Assembly (NCBI RefSeq): GCF_902859725.1 | Contig: NZ_CADIJP010000005.1 | Coordinates: forward strand, 1 to 64,000 | DNA from: Achromobacter mucicolens | Lineage (GTDB): Bacteria; Pseudomonadota; Gammaproteobacteria; Burkholderiales; Burkholderiaceae_B | Length of the DNA: 64,000 nt | Reading direction: 5' to 3' | Shown: piece by piece, positions 11,111 through 20,988 of the stretch | How positions within the stretch are numbered: position 1 is the stretch's first letter | Layout of the letters: the number at the start of each line of letters is the position of its first letter | The notes under the pieces: model-generated | Databases searched by the model: none | Seen by the model: the letters and a program-made list of their open reading frames with translations, nothing else | Told to the model about the DNA's origin: nothing | Program-made: the position numbers and the translations under genes

Positions 11111-12238
11111 CTACTTCGCAGGCGCGGCCGGGGTCGTCCAGAAGGCACCCGTGCTGTCCAGGTCCAGGAACTGGCTGTACAGCGCGTCCAGCGTGCCTTG
11201 CGGATCAAGCGCCGCCGCGCGCTCGGGGTAGAGCCACTTGGCCATCGCCTCGATGGCGGCGATGTTGTAGGGCGAGTTGTAGAAGGCGTGCCAGATGCCG
11301 AAGGCGCGATGTTGCGTGACAGCATCCAGGTCGCGGATGCCGTCGCGGGCCAGCAGCGTGGACAGGCTGCCGGCAGAGACCTTGGGATCTGCGCCGGGCC
11401 CGGCCAAGAGGCCTGGCCGGCCTGGCTCCGACCGGCTGCCCGTGGCGATGTAAACGTCGGGCTTGGCGTCGATGACGAATTCCAGGCTGACGTCGCCGAT
11501 GGCGCCGGGCAGCACGGGCGCGGCCACATTGACGCCGCCGGCTGCTTCCAGCAGGTCGCCAAAGCTGCCGTTGCCGGTGGTGTGGCAGCACGCGGGCCAC
11601 ACGCCCGCCAGCATTTCCACGAAGACGCGCGGCCGCTGCGCTTGTGGCACCGCGTCCACCACCTTGCGCACCCGGGCCAGGCGCTCCTCGTAGAACGCAA
11701 TGTAGGCCTCGGCCTGCGCTTGCCGGTCGAGGGCCTGGCCCAGGATGCGCAGGCTGGGCACCGTGTTGCGTACCGGGTGCTGGCGGAAGTCGATGAAAAC
11801 GATCGGGATGCCGGCTTCCTGCAAGGCGGGAATCATGGGGTTGTTGCGGCCCGGACCGTGGCCGCTGATGCTGAAGATCGCCACGTCGGGCCGCAGCGAA
11901 ACGATTCTTTCCGGGCTGACGCTGGCTTCCGACGTCTTGCCGATCAAGGGAACCTGTGCCGCTTGCGGGAAGCGCTTGACGAGCTGGTTCCAGGAATAGG
12001 GGTCCTGTTGCTTGAGCTCTCCTTGCCAGCCGACCACGCGCGCGACGGGGTCGTGCCGGTCCAGCAGCGCCATCGCGAAGGCAAAGCGGCCTTCACCCAG
12101 CAGAATGCGCCGCGGGTGGTCGGGCACCGTCACGACACGGCCAGCCAGGTCGGTGACCTCGCGTGCATGGGAGGCGGGCAGGGCGCAGAACAGGGCGGCG
12201 GCGGTCACGGCCGCACGGAACAGGGCAATCGGGGGCAT
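11111..12238 (-). CDS. Periplasmic iron-siderophore-type ABC substrate-binding protein
   Basis: 375 residues with a signal peptide (cleavage near residue 25, SHA|RE) and a FepB/BtuF-like fold. The N-terminal pattern VTDLAGRVVTVPDHPRRILL and the phrase SPERIVSLRPDVAI are typical. Two adjacent cysteines occur in WPACCHTTGNG, unusual for this family. It is the first gene of the operon SBP-permease-azurin-ATPase. A weakly Fur-like sequence lies at about 12281-12297 (AACCATTCTTATCG), 43-60 bases upstream of the start; the match is too poor to call. Confidence 0.88.
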   Translation of the reverse strand: MPPIALFRAAVTAAALFCALPASHAREVTDLAGRVVTVPDHPRRILLGEGRFAFAMALLDRHDPVARVVGWQGELKQQDPYSWNQLVKRFPQAAQVPLIGKTSEASVSPERIVSLRPDVAIFSISGHGPGRNNPMIPALQEAGIPIVFIDFRQHPVRNTVPSLRILGQALDRQAQAEAYIAFYEERLARVRKVVDAVPQAQRPRVFVEMLAGVWPACCHTTGNGSFGDLLEAAGGVNVAAPVLPGAIGDVSLEFVIDAKPDVYIATGSRSEPGRPGLLAGPGADPKVSAGSLSTLLARDGIRDLDAVTQHRAFGIWHAFYNSPYNIAAIEAMAKWLYPERAAALDPQGTLDALYSQFLDLDSTGAFWTTPAAPAK

Positions 12239-12447
12239 GGCGAATCCTTCTGGGGCGTTGGCCGCGCGTTTCGGGTAACGCGAACCATTCTTATCGCCGG
12301 GCAGTGTCCGACAACCGGTCTCAAGAATTCGTTAAGACGCGCCGAACCTGTGGCGCAGGCGCCGCACACACGGCATCCGACACCGGGCGTCCCACGCCTC
12401 GGCCACTACAATGTGAGATTGATTGTTGTTCTCCGAGCTGTCTCGCC

Positions 12448-13131
12448 ATGCGCGTTCTCGTCATCGAAGACGACCCCGACATTCTTGCCAATATCACGCA
12501 TCACCTGACGCGCCGCGGCTACATCGTGGATTGCGCCGAGGATGGCCAGCGCGGCTATGCGATGGCGGCCACGGGCGAATTCGACCTGATCGTGCTGGAC
12601 CTGATGCTGCCGCGGCTGGATGGTTACGCGCTTTGCCGCCGGCTGCGCACCGAGGCGGCGTGCAACACGCCTGTCATCATGGTCACCGCGCGCGACACGT
12701 TGGACAACCGCCTGACGGGATTCGACGCGGGCGCCGACGATTACCTGGTCAAGCCATTTGCGCTGGCCGAACTGGCGGCGCGGGTCAAGGCGCTGCTGCA
12801 TCGCGCCAGCGGGGCGGGCGCGTCCCGAGTCCTGCGCGTGGGCGACCTGACGCTGGATACCGGCACCCTGGCGCTGGCGCGCGCGGGTCAGGCCCTGCGC
12901 CTGCCGCCATCGCCGCTGCAACTGCTGACCTTGCTGATGCGCGCCAGCCCGGCGGTGGTCCACCGTACCCGGCTCGAAGAGGCGCTATGGCGAGATTCGC
13001 CACCCGACAGCGACAGCCTGCGCACCCACATCCACCAGATCCGCCACGTGGTCGACAAGCCCTACGACACGCCGCTGCTGCACACCGTGCATGGCATCGG
13101 CTACCAGTTGCGGCCCCCCAGCGATGGCTAG
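12448..13131 (+). CDS. OmpR/PhoB-family response regulator
   Basis: 227 residues. The receiver domain occupies 1-115, with acidic residues near D8-D9, phosphoacceptor D51 (in IVLDLMLP) and K102 (in YLVKPF). A winged-helix DNA-binding domain fills about 130-225 and ends LLHTVHGIGYQLR. The start is the first ATG with a proper receiver N-terminus; the open frame from 12163 is spurious. The stop overlaps the sensor kinase start by eight bases, so the pair forms a two-component system. Confidence 0.93.
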   Translation: MRVLVIEDDPDILANITHHLTRRGYIVDCAEDGQRGYAMAATGEFDLIVLDLMLPRLDGYALCRRLRTEAACNTPVIMVTARDTLDNRLTGFDAGADDYLVKPFALAELAARVKALLHRASGAGASRVLRVGDLTLDTGTLALARAGQALRLPPSPLQLLTLLMRASPAVVHRTRLEEALWRDSPPDSDSLRTHIHQIRHVVDKPYDTPLLHTVHGIGYQLRPPSDG

Positions 13132-14425
13132 CCGCGGCGCACGCCCGGTGCGGCGCGGACTGGCCCGCCACCTCGTGCTGACATACCTTGCGCTGGCGCT
13201 GCTGGTGGCGGGTCTCTTGACCTGGCTGTCGGTCTGGAGCGTGGGCAAGCTGGAGGCCCACCTGCAACGCATCGACATGGGCATGGCGGTGGAGCGGGTG
13301 CGGGGCGATTTCCTGGCCGGCATCGATCCGGGCCGGCCCAACCGGTTCTTTCATGGCGATCCGGACAGCGCGGCGTTTCCCGAGTGGCTGCGGCCGCTGG
13401 CGCCGGGCTTTCACAAGATCGAGCGCAACGGCCGCGTGTGGCACGTAATGGTCGACGACCTGGACGGCCAGCGCTACATGCTGCTGCGCGACTACACCGA
13501 GTACGAGCAGAACCAGTCGGCCTCGCACCTGACCGCGGTGACGGGGCTGGCGGGCAGTCTGGCGCTGGCGTTCGTGCTGGGCATCGTGGCCACCCGCCGC
13601 CTGCTGCGCCCGCTGGCGCGGCTGGCCGCGCAGGTCAATACACGCGGCGCGCAGCCGCCGCAGACCCGGCTGGCCGAAGACTATCCGCCGGACGAGATCG
13701 GCCAGCTCGCGGCCGCGTTCGACTCGACCTACAACCAGCTTGAGCAGGCGCTGCGGCGCGAGCAGCTCTTTACCGCCGATGTCGGGCATGAGTTGCGCAC
13801 GCCGCTGATGGTGATTTCCAGCTCGTGCGAGCTGCTGCGCGAAGAACACGGACTGGACGCGGCGGGCCGGGCGCGGCTGGCGCGCATCGAAGCGGCCGCG
13901 GCCGACATGGGTGAACGGCTGGACACGTATCTGATGCTGGCGCGCGGCGGCGATGCCGCCGGCCTTTTTCCGCGCGAAAGCGCCGCGGCCACCGCGCGCG
14001 GCCAATTGGCGGCCTGGTCGCCCGTGGCGCAGCGGCGCGGCATGCAGTTGACCCTGGAGACCGCCGGCGGGGACGAGCCCGCCTTGCTGTTTCCGGCGCC
14101 GCTCTTGCGCGCCGTGCTGTCCAATCTGATCCGCAATTCGCTGCAATATGCCGGGCCGCAGGCATGGGTCGCCATCACGGCGGGGCCGGACTTCGTGCAA
14201 GTCGAGGACGACGGCCCGGGGATTCCCGTGGAACGGCAGGCATCGCTCTTCCAGCCATTCGTGCGCGGCGGACAGCCTGACGATGGCAACCTGGGGCTGG
14301 GGTTGTCGCTCGTCCAACGCATCTGCGAGCACCAGGGCTGGCGCGTGTCGCTGCAATCGCGGCCCGGGCAGGGTAGCCAGTTCCGCGTGGACCTGGCAGG
14401 ACCCGCACCCACCCCGGCTGGGTAA
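13124..14425 (+). CDS. Membrane sensor histidine kinase
   Basis: 433 residues: membrane segments at about 19-40 and 139-158, a periplasmic loop of about 95 residues between them, a HAMP-like linker to about 212, and the phosphoacceptor H222 in FTADVGHELRTPL. The ATPase domain shows NLIRNSLQYA (N box), VEDDGPGIP (G1) and GLGLSLVQRI (G2). The start at 13124 overlaps the regulator gene. The sensed signal is unknown; the neighbours are an iron ABC operon on one side and an acyltransferase-porin pair on the other. Confidence 0.93.
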   Translation: MASRGARPVRRGLARHLVLTYLALALLVAGLLTWLSVWSVGKLEAHLQRIDMGMAVERVRGDFLAGIDPGRPNRFFHGDPDSAAFPEWLRPLAPGFHKIERNGRVWHVMVDDLDGQRYMLLRDYTEYEQNQSASHLTAVTGLAGSLALAFVLGIVATRRLLRPLARLAAQVNTRGAQPPQTRLAEDYPPDEIGQLAAAFDSTYNQLEQALRREQLFTADVGHELRTPLMVISSSCELLREEHGLDAAGRARLARIEAAAADMGERLDTYLMLARGGDAAGLFPRESAAATARGQLAAWSPVAQRRGMQLTLETAGGDEPALLFPAPLLRAVLSNLIRNSLQYAGPQAWVAITAGPDFVQVEDDGPGIPVERQASLFQPFVRGGQPDDGNLGLGLSLVQRICEHQGWRVSLQSRPGQGSQFRVDLAGPAPTPAG

Positions 14426-14494
14426 ACGGCGGCACCCGCCTGCGCGAGGGGGCGGGCAACACGCCAGCGCGTCAAACAGGGACAAAATGTCTTG

Positions 14495-14522
14495 GAATAG
14501 TAATGTTATTACATTACTATTC
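14495..14522. promoter_or_regulatory. AT-rich 28-bp palindrome upstream of the DUF1624 gene
   Basis: The arm GAATAGTAATG at 14495-14505 is matched perfectly by CATTACTATTC at 14512-14522; the next base pair also matches, giving 12-bp arms around a four-base centre. It sits in a short AT-rich island 47 bases before the DUF1624 start. The form suggests an operator for a dimeric repressor. The core is similar to Zur-type boxes known from other Proteobacteria, but that assignment is tentative. A T-run at 14527-14532 means a weak terminator cannot be excluded. Confidence 0.6.
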
Positions 14523-14568
14523 TCGCTTTTTTCGCCCGGCGCGCGTCGCCGCGAGTTCCGCATTCCCC

Positions 14569-15732
14569 ATGACTTCTTTCGTTTCCCAACCCGCGGCCGC
14601 CCGGCTGCGCTCCATCGACGCGCTACGCGGCCTGGTCATCGTCATCATGCTGCTCGACCACGTGCGCGAGACCTTCTTCCTGCACCACCAGGTCGGCGAC
14701 CCGATGGACGTATCCGCCACGCCGCCCGACCTGTTCTTCTCGCGGCTGCTGGCGCATCTGTGCGCGCCGGTGTTCGTCTTTCTGACGGGCCTTTCGGCCT
14801 GGCTGTATGGCGCCAAGGCCGGCAACCGAAGCGCCACTGCGGCGTTTCTGGCCAAGCGGGGCGCGTTCCTCATTGCGCTCGAAGTCATCGTCGTGAACTT
14901 CGCGTGGACCTTTCAGTTTCCGCCCTCCGTTGTGTACCTGCAGGTGATCTGGGTGATCGGCCTGTCCATGTTGTCGCTGGCGGCCTTGCTATGGCTGCCG
15001 CGCTGGGCGCTGGTGTTGACCGGCGTGGCGCTGGTTGCCGGCCATAACGCGCTGGATGCCGTTCACTTCGCGGCAGGTCACGCCCTGCACGTGCCGTGGG
15101 CGGTGCTGCATGACCGCGGCTGGATCGAAGTAAGCGACACGCTGCGCCTGCGCACCTCGTACCCGTTGCTGCCCTGGATCGGCGTGATTGCGCTGGGCTA
15201 TGCCGCCGGCCCGTGGTTCCAGCCGGGCGCCGATGCGGCCCTGCGTCAACGCCGTTTGTGGGCGGCCGGGCTGGCGGCCGTGGCGGGTTTCGTGGTGCTG
15301 CGGGCGATCAACGGGTATGGGCAATCGCAGAAATGGTCGGTGCATGACGACGCGTTGCATACGGCCATGAGCTTTCTGAACATCACCAAGTACCCGCCGT
15401 CGCTGATGTTCCTGCTGCTGACGCTGGGGCTGGGACTGTGCCTGCTGGTGCTGATCGAGCGCGCGCAGTCGGCGGCGTGGGTTCGCGCGCTGTGCGTCTT
15501 TGGCGCGGCGCCCATGTTTTTCTATCTGCTGCACCTGTATGTCCTGAAAGCGCTGTATCTGGGCGGCGAAGCCATCTGGGGCCTGAACCAGGGCAAGTAT
15601 TTCGGCGTGGACGGCATGGGCGCGGTGTGGCTGATCTCGATCCTGCTGGCGGTGGCGCTGTTCTGGCCCGTGCGCTGGTTCGGACGCCTGAAGGCGGCGC
15701 GCCGCGATATCGCCTGGCTCAAGTACCTGTGA
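14569..15732 (+). CDS. DUF1624 / heparan-alpha-glucosaminide N-acetyltransferase-like membrane protein
   Basis: 387 residues from the ATG at 14569 with about nine or ten membrane segments. The N-terminal RLRSIDALRGLVIVIMLLDHVRE is the DUF1624 signature, and the conserved histidine is H48-like in LLDHVRE. Members are thought to move acyl groups across the membrane, by analogy with the human lysosomal acetyltransferase; the bacterial substrate is unknown. The porin gene starts eight bases after its stop, so the two are probably co-transcribed from the promoter carrying the palindrome. Confidence 0.85.
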   Translation: MTSFVSQPAAARLRSIDALRGLVIVIMLLDHVRETFFLHHQVGDPMDVSATPPDLFFSRLLAHLCAPVFVFLTGLSAWLYGAKAGNRSATAAFLAKRGAFLIALEVIVVNFAWTFQFPPSVVYLQVIWVIGLSMLSLAALLWLPRWALVLTGVALVAGHNALDAVHFAAGHALHVPWAVLHDRGWIEVSDTLRLRTSYPLLPWIGVIALGYAAGPWFQPGADAALRQRRLWAAGLAAVAGFVVLRAINGYGQSQKWSVHDDALHTAMSFLNITKYPPSLMFLLLTLGLGLCLLVLIERAQSAAWVRALCVFGAAPMFFYLLHLYVLKALYLGGEAIWGLNQGKYFGVDGMGAVWLISILLAVALFWPVRWFGRLKAARRDIAWLKYL

Positions 15733-15740
15733 GGCCGGCG

Positions 15741-16829
15741 ATGGCGGTACGCAAGTGGGCTGCGGGCATCGCGGCATTGATGGCGCCGTGGGCTGCGCTC
15801 GCCCAGCAGAACGCCGTGACGCTGTATGGCGTCGTGGACCTGAGCATCGCTGGCTTTTCCACGCAGGAGCGCGGCACGGCCATCAACATGCAGTCCGGCG
15901 TGCAGTCCGGATCGCGCTGGGGCCTGCGCGGCAGCGAAGACCTGGGCAATGGGCTGCGGGCCAACTTCCAGCTTGAAAGCGGCTTTCTAGCCAACAACGG
16001 CAACTCGGCGCAGGGCAGGCGCCTGTTCGGGCGCGCGGCGTGGATGGGCGTGTCGGGCGGTTTTGGCGATCTTAGGCTTGGCCGGCAGACGTCGGTGTCG
16101 TCAGCCACGCTGGCCGACTACGATGCGTTCCTGGCGTCGTACCTGATCACCGGCGCGCAGACCGCGCTGCTGCCGTACAACGCCAATCGCGCAGACAACA
16201 TGGTGGCCTACTGGAGCCCCTCTGTCGGCGGGCTGCGCGCGGGCGTCGATGCCAGCCTGGACTATGACGGCGGGGGCGGGTTCCAGACCGCGTCCACCAA
16301 CAAGCTATACAGCGCCGCCGTGGTGTTCGACCAGCCGGGCTATTCGATCGCCGCCACCTACGAAGGCGCAAGCTGGGCGGACGGCACGGCGCAATCGGCC
16401 GCCATGACCCGGGCAGGCGCCGACCGCCGGCCCTACGCCTACACGCTGGCCGGCCGCGCCACGGTGGATGCGTTCACGCTTTATGCCGGCTGGTCGGTGA
16501 TGCGCAACGGCTCAACCATCCCGGCGGTCCAGTCACCCGGTCAGCGGGTGTACTTCCCGGGCAGCACGGTGCACGGCGTGATGGCGGGCGCTGCCTGGCG
16601 CAATGGTGCGAGCACCGTGATGGCGTCGTGGCAGGGCAGCCTGCCGGGCGGCGGCGCGCTCGAGCGCGATGGCGCCACGCATACCCAGCAGATCTATTCG
16701 GCCGGCTACGTCTACGACCTGTCCAAGCGCACCAACGTGTACGCCATCTACGGCTACATGCGCGGAGCCTGGGACGATCCGTCCTGGCATCAGTCCCAGT
16801 ACGCGGTGGGCATGCGCCACCGCTTCTGA
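15741..16829 (+). CDS. Gram-negative porin (Burkholderiales trimeric type)
   Basis: 362 residues: signal peptide 1-21 (ends AALA), then QQNAVTLYGVVDLSIAG, the usual first strand of Bordetella/Burkholderia porins. The pattern SRWGLRGSEDLGNGLRANFQLESGF and a terminal phenylalanine (RHRF) are the outer-membrane beta-barrel signature. It should form a general diffusion channel. The start at 15741 is chosen for the signal peptide; the open frame continues upstream inside the DUF1624 gene without meaning. Confidence 0.92.
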   Translation: MAVRKWAAGIAALMAPWAALAQQNAVTLYGVVDLSIAGFSTQERGTAINMQSGVQSGSRWGLRGSEDLGNGLRANFQLESGFLANNGNSAQGRRLFGRAAWMGVSGGFGDLRLGRQTSVSSATLADYDAFLASYLITGAQTALLPYNANRADNMVAYWSPSVGGLRAGVDASLDYDGGGGFQTASTNKLYSAAVVFDQPGYSIAATYEGASWADGTAQSAAMTRAGADRRPYAYTLAGRATVDAFTLYAGWSVMRNGSTIPAVQSPGQRVYFPGSTVHGVMAGAAWRNGASTVMASWQGSLPGGGALERDGATHTQQIYSAGYVYDLSKRTNVYAIYGYMRGAWDDPSWHQSQYAVGMRHRF

Positions 16830-16836
16830 CCGTGCG

Positions 16837-17817
16837 TCAGTACGCCTTTCCGGCGATCGAATCCGCGTAGCCGAGATCCAGCCACTTGCCGTCCGCGGGG
16901 ATGCGGTCCAGATTGCCCAGGTCGATCTGGGTCTGCAGGGCGTCCTTCAACGCCTGCTCCGGCACGGCGACGGAATCGGCGAACACGCCGTCCTCGATCA
17001 GACGTTGCACGGACGCCCGCACGACGGCCGGGTCCAGGTTGGGAAAGAGCTTCAAGCCGCTCGCCACGGCGGCGGCCGGATCCTTGTGGATCGCCTTGAG
17101 CGCACGGTCGATGCCGGACACGAACTTCTGCGATACGTGGGGGGCAATGTCCTGCCGTGTGGAAATGGCCGAGAACGTGTACGGGCCCATCTCGCGCGAG
17201 AAAGCGGAAACCACTTTGAACCCCTGCGCCTGCGCCTGCGAGGCGCCCGGTTCGTAGAGCACCGCGCAGTCGGCCTGACCGGAACTGAGCGGGCCGATCT
17301 CGTTGCCCAGCGGCACCTCCAGCAGGTTCACGTCGCGCTTGGGATCCAGGCCGGCGTGCTTGACGAGCTTGATGAATGCGGACGAACTGGTCGTCGGCAT
17401 CGCGCCCGTCGAGATGGTGGCGCCCTTCAGGCTCTTGAAGCCGTCAAAGGCGAAGCCCGGCTTGCACGTCAGCCACACGCCCAGGCGGTTCAGCGTGCCG
17501 CCCACCACCTTGACGGGTGCGCCGCGCCCGAAGGAGATCGCGGTCCATTCCGGGCCGTGCAGGGAAAAGTCGGCACTTCGGGAGATGACAGCGGCCAGCG
17601 CGTTGGTGGACGAGGATGCGACGTCGATTCGCACGTCCAGGCCTTCGTCCTTGAAGTAGCCATGATCCTCGGCAAAGTAGACCGGCAGGTAGAACACCGA
17701 CTTGAAGGCTGCCGAGACGACGGCCTTGTCGTTGGCCTTGTCATCAGCCATTGCCGACACGGTCAGCAAAGAGGCCGCAGCGGCGGCGGCGATGCGAAGG
17801 GGGGTACGGATTTTCAT
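16837..17817 (-). CDS. NitT/TauT-type ABC substrate-binding protein (SsuA/NMT1-like)
   Basis: 326 residues from the ATG at 17817, with signal peptide MKIRTPLRIAAAAAASLLTVSAMA. The mature protein has the NMT1/SsuA pattern: VFYLPVYFAEDHGYFKDEGLDV near the start and the hinge stretch TISTGAMPTTSSSAFIKLVKHAGLDP. The family binds sulfonates, nitrate, pyrimidines or similar small ligands. It is the last gene of an ATPase-permease-SBP operon. A start 30 bases upstream (17847) is possible but would place charged residues ahead of the signal peptide. Confidence 0.88.
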   Translation of the reverse strand: MKIRTPLRIAAAAAASLLTVSAMADDKANDKAVVSAAFKSVFYLPVYFAEDHGYFKDEGLDVRIDVASSSTNALAAVISRSADFSLHGPEWTAISFGRGAPVKVVGGTLNRLGVWLTCKPGFAFDGFKSLKGATISTGAMPTTSSSAFIKLVKHAGLDPKRDVNLLEVPLGNEIGPLSSGQADCAVLYEPGASQAQAQGFKVVSAFSREMGPYTFSAISTRQDIAPHVSQKFVSGIDRALKAIHKDPAAAVASGLKLFPNLDPAVVRASVQRLIEDGVFADSVAVPEQALKDALQTQIDLGNLDRIPADGKWLDLGYADSIAGKAY

Positions 17818-17843
17818 GGGTTTGCAGCGGCGTGACGCGCGCT

Positions 17844-18689
17844 TCACAGTTTGAATTGGGTGGCGTAGGTCTGGTCTTTCCAGCGCAGCAGGCGCTTTTC
17901 GGCAACGTCAACGCCGGCGTACAGGACAAAGCCCAGCGCCATCAGCGAGAAGATGCCGACCCAGACCGTGTTCAGGTCATAGAGCGACGAGGCGACAAAG
18001 ATGATGTGGCCCAGGCCGTACTTGGACGAGATGAATTCGCCCACGACCGTGCCCACCAGCGCGAAGCCGATGTTGATGCGGAACGTGGCGATGATGGCGG
18101 GTAGCGCGGATGGCACGACGACCTTGGCAAAGATCTGCCTCTTGGTGGCGCCGAGCGACACCAGCATCTTCTGAATGTCCGGGTCTGCGTCCTTGGCGGC
18201 CTGAAAGGCGGCCAGCAGCGCGACGATGGACGTCAAGGAGATCGACAGGGCCACCTTCGAAATGAGGCCTGTGCCGAACCACAGGATCACCAGCGGCGCG
18301 AACGCGATCTTGGGCACGCTGTTTATCGCGACCAGGAAGGGTTCGACCACCTTGGCGCCATAGGGGGAATACCACAGCGCCAGACCCGGGATGGTGCCCA
18401 CGACGGTGCCGACGACGAAGCCGGCGGCCGACGCCCACAGCGTGTAGTTGGCGTGTTCCCAGAGTTCGCCGGACAGAATCAGCTTCCACGCCGCCTGCAC
18501 GACGCCCGCCGGGGATCCGAACAGAAAGCCAGAGACCGCGCCGGTGCGCACGGCGGCTTCCCACGCGCCGAAGAGCACGGCAAGAATGACAAGCTGAGTC
18601 GCCAGGACAGGGACAAGAAAGCCATTTCGCCGGCGCGCGGGCGCGGACGTGGCGACGCCCGGGGCAAGGGATGCGGTGGACTGGGTCAT
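17844..18689 (-). CDS. NitT/TauT-type ABC transporter permease
   Basis: 281 residues from the ATG at 18689, which overlaps the ATPase stop in an ATGA arrangement; this fixes the start. Six membrane segments, with the BPD_transp_1 coupling motif SLGATKRQIFAKVVVPSALPAI near residue 180. It pairs with the downstream SsuA-like binding protein and the upstream ATPase. Confidence 0.9.
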   Translation of the reverse strand: MTQSTASLAPGVATSAPARRRNGFLVPVLATQLVILAVLFGAWEAAVRTGAVSGFLFGSPAGVVQAAWKLILSGELWEHANYTLWASAAGFVVGTVVGTIPGLALWYSPYGAKVVEPFLVAINSVPKIAFAPLVILWFGTGLISKVALSISLTSIVALLAAFQAAKDADPDIQKMLVSLGATKRQIFAKVVVPSALPAIIATFRINIGFALVGTVVGEFISSKYGLGHIIFVASSLYDLNTVWVGIFSLMALGFVLYAGVDVAEKRLLRWKDQTYATQFKL

Positions 18690-19483
18690 GCGTGAGTGCC
18701 GTCCTTGCGGGCGGTCTGTATGTCGAGTTCCTGGCACAGCAGGTCAAAATAGCCAGGGAAGCGGCTGTCGTGGCGCGCATGCAGCGGCGAGCGCGTGCCC
18801 AGCTCGATGCGATGCTCGCTTTTCAGGCGGCCGGGCCGGGCGCTCAGGACGAATATGCGCTCGGATAGCGCGATGGCCTCGTCGATGTCGTGCGTGACCA
18901 GCACCACGGTCTTGCCCTGTTTGCTGACGGTGTCCGCCAGCATGGATTCCAGGAACAGGCGGGTCTGGTAATCAAGCGCCGAGAACGGCTCGTCCAGAAG
19001 CAGCACGTCCGGGTCGGGCAGCAGCGTGCGCGCCAGGGCCACGCGCTGGCGCATGCCACCGGACAACGCCTTCGGATAGCTGTCCTGGAACGGCAGCAGG
19101 CCAAAGGTGTCCAGGTATTCACGCGCGCGTTCGACGGATTCGGCCTTGGGCGCGCCGCGGATCTCCAGGCCCACCAGCACGTTGTCCAGCACGGTGCGCC
19201 ACGGCATCAGCAGGTCGCGCTGCAGCATATAGCCGACGCGGCCGCGCAGGTGTGGAAGCGCACGGCCGTCCAGCGCGATCGTACCGGCGTCGTGTTCCAG
19301 CAGGCCGGTCAGGATGTTGAACAGCGTGGACTTGCCGCAGCCGGAAGGGCCGATGATGCTGACGAATTCGCCGCTGGCGGCGTTCAGGCTGATGTCGTCC
19401 AGTACCTGGACCGGGCCGGTGTCGGTCTGGAAGCGCTTGGATAGGTTGCGGATCTCGAGCTTCAGGGGCGGGGTAGGGCTCAT
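18686..19483 (-). CDS. NitT/TauT-type ABC transporter ATP-binding protein
   Basis: 265 residues from the ATG at 19483 (a TTG three codons upstream is the alternative). Walker A GPSGCGKST near residue 45, signature LSGGMRQR and Walker B VLLLDEP with VTHD. The class is SsuB/TauB/NrtD. The gene lies 21 bases after the AhpD-like gene, so the four genes 20062-16837 read as one operon. Confidence 0.9.
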   Translation of the reverse strand: MSPTPPLKLEIRNLSKRFQTDTGPVQVLDDISLNAASGEFVSIIGPSGCGKSTLFNILTGLLEHDAGTIALDGRALPHLRGRVGYMLQRDLLMPWRTVLDNVLVGLEIRGAPKAESVERAREYLDTFGLLPFQDSYPKALSGGMRQRVALARTLLPDPDVLLLDEPFSALDYQTRLFLESMLADTVSKQGKTVVLVTHDIDEAIALSERIFVLSARPGRLKSEHRIELGTRSPLHARHDSRFPGYFDLLCQELDIQTARKDGTHA

Positions 19484-19504
19484 GGCAAACAACTGCGCGC
19501 CGCC

Positions 19505-20062
19505 TCAAGCCGCGCGGTGGCCCAGTTCCAGCGCCACCACGTCTTCGTGCGGCACTTCAAGTGCTTCGTTGAAGCGCTTGAAGAAGCTGCACAGCGCGAT
19601 GCGGATGGTCAGTTCGACGATCTGCTCCTCGCTGAAGAACGATTGCAGCTTTGCGTAGAACGCATCGCTGACCTTGGACGGCGTCAGCGTGACCAGAACG
19701 GCGTAGTCGCGCACCACCAGGTCCTTGTCGTCCAGCCCGGGCACTTGCGGTTCCAGAAGCCGGTCGATGGCGTCCTGGGAAATGCCGTGCGCGGCCAGCT
19801 TGGGCGTGTGCAGCGTGACGCAGTAATGGCAGGCGTGGGCCTTGGATGCGGTCAGCAGCGCGATTTCAAGGTGGCGCGGCGATATCAGCCCGTCTTCGCG
19901 CGACTGCACCAGATACGAGAAAAAGTGCTGCAGGGCCGGCGGCCTCGGCGCGAAGGCGCTGAGCATATTCGCGTAGGGGCCATAGTCCTGCAGAAGCTGG
20001 TTGAACAATTGGGCGGTGGCGGGATCGAGCTTGGCGGGATCCAGGGGAGAGAGGCGTGACAA
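19505..20062 (-). CDS. Carboxymuconolactone decarboxylase / AhpD-like protein
   Basis: 185 residues. The core motif HACHYCVTLH (CxxC plus histidine, about residues 76-85) is that of AhpD-like peroxidase-related proteins in the carboxymuconolactone decarboxylase superfamily. The start is a TTG at 20062, backed by GGAG six bases upstream and no better in-frame ATG. It leads the ABC importer operon, which suggests a link to oxidation or detoxification of the imported compound, but the reaction is unknown. Confidence 0.8.
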   Translation of the reverse strand: MSRLSPLDPAKLDPATAQLFNQLLQDYGPYANMLSAFAPRPPALQHFFSYLVQSREDGLISPRHLEIALLTASKAHACHYCVTLHTPKLAAHGISQDAIDRLLEPQVPGLDDKDLVVRDYAVLVTLTPSKVSDAFYAKLQSFFSEEQIVELTIRIALCSFFKRFNEALEVPHEDVVALELGHRAA

Positions 20063-20156
20063 TGCGGCTCCAGCGTGGGGATAAAGAACGCTGAAATCCT
20101 AAGAGACATGCCGCCGCGTGAAAAATACCGATATCACATATGTATATGGGCATGCA

Positions 20157-20185
20157 GGACACGGCAGGTTCGCCTGCGCGTGTCC
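20157..20185. terminator. GC-rich hairpin with TTCG loop downstream of the amino acid ABC operon
   Basis: GGACACGGCAGG pairs with CCTGCGCGTGTCC with one bulge and a TTCG tetraloop. There is no T-run, so it may act as an mRNA 3' end stabiliser or a Rho-assisted terminator between the ATPase gene and the divergent AhpD-like promoter. Confidence 0.5.
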
Positions 20186-20229
20186 CGCGATGGGCTGCCC
20201 CACGCTGCAGCCCCTGATCGCCCGCCGCC

Positions 20230-20970
<741 letters not shown>

Positions 20971-20988
20971 GCCTGTTCTCCTTCGGGT

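Noticed and set aside
12239-12447. Fur box for the azurin/iron ABC operon
   Set aside because: AACCATTCTTATCG near 12284 is at a suitable distance but matches the consensus too poorly to list as a site.
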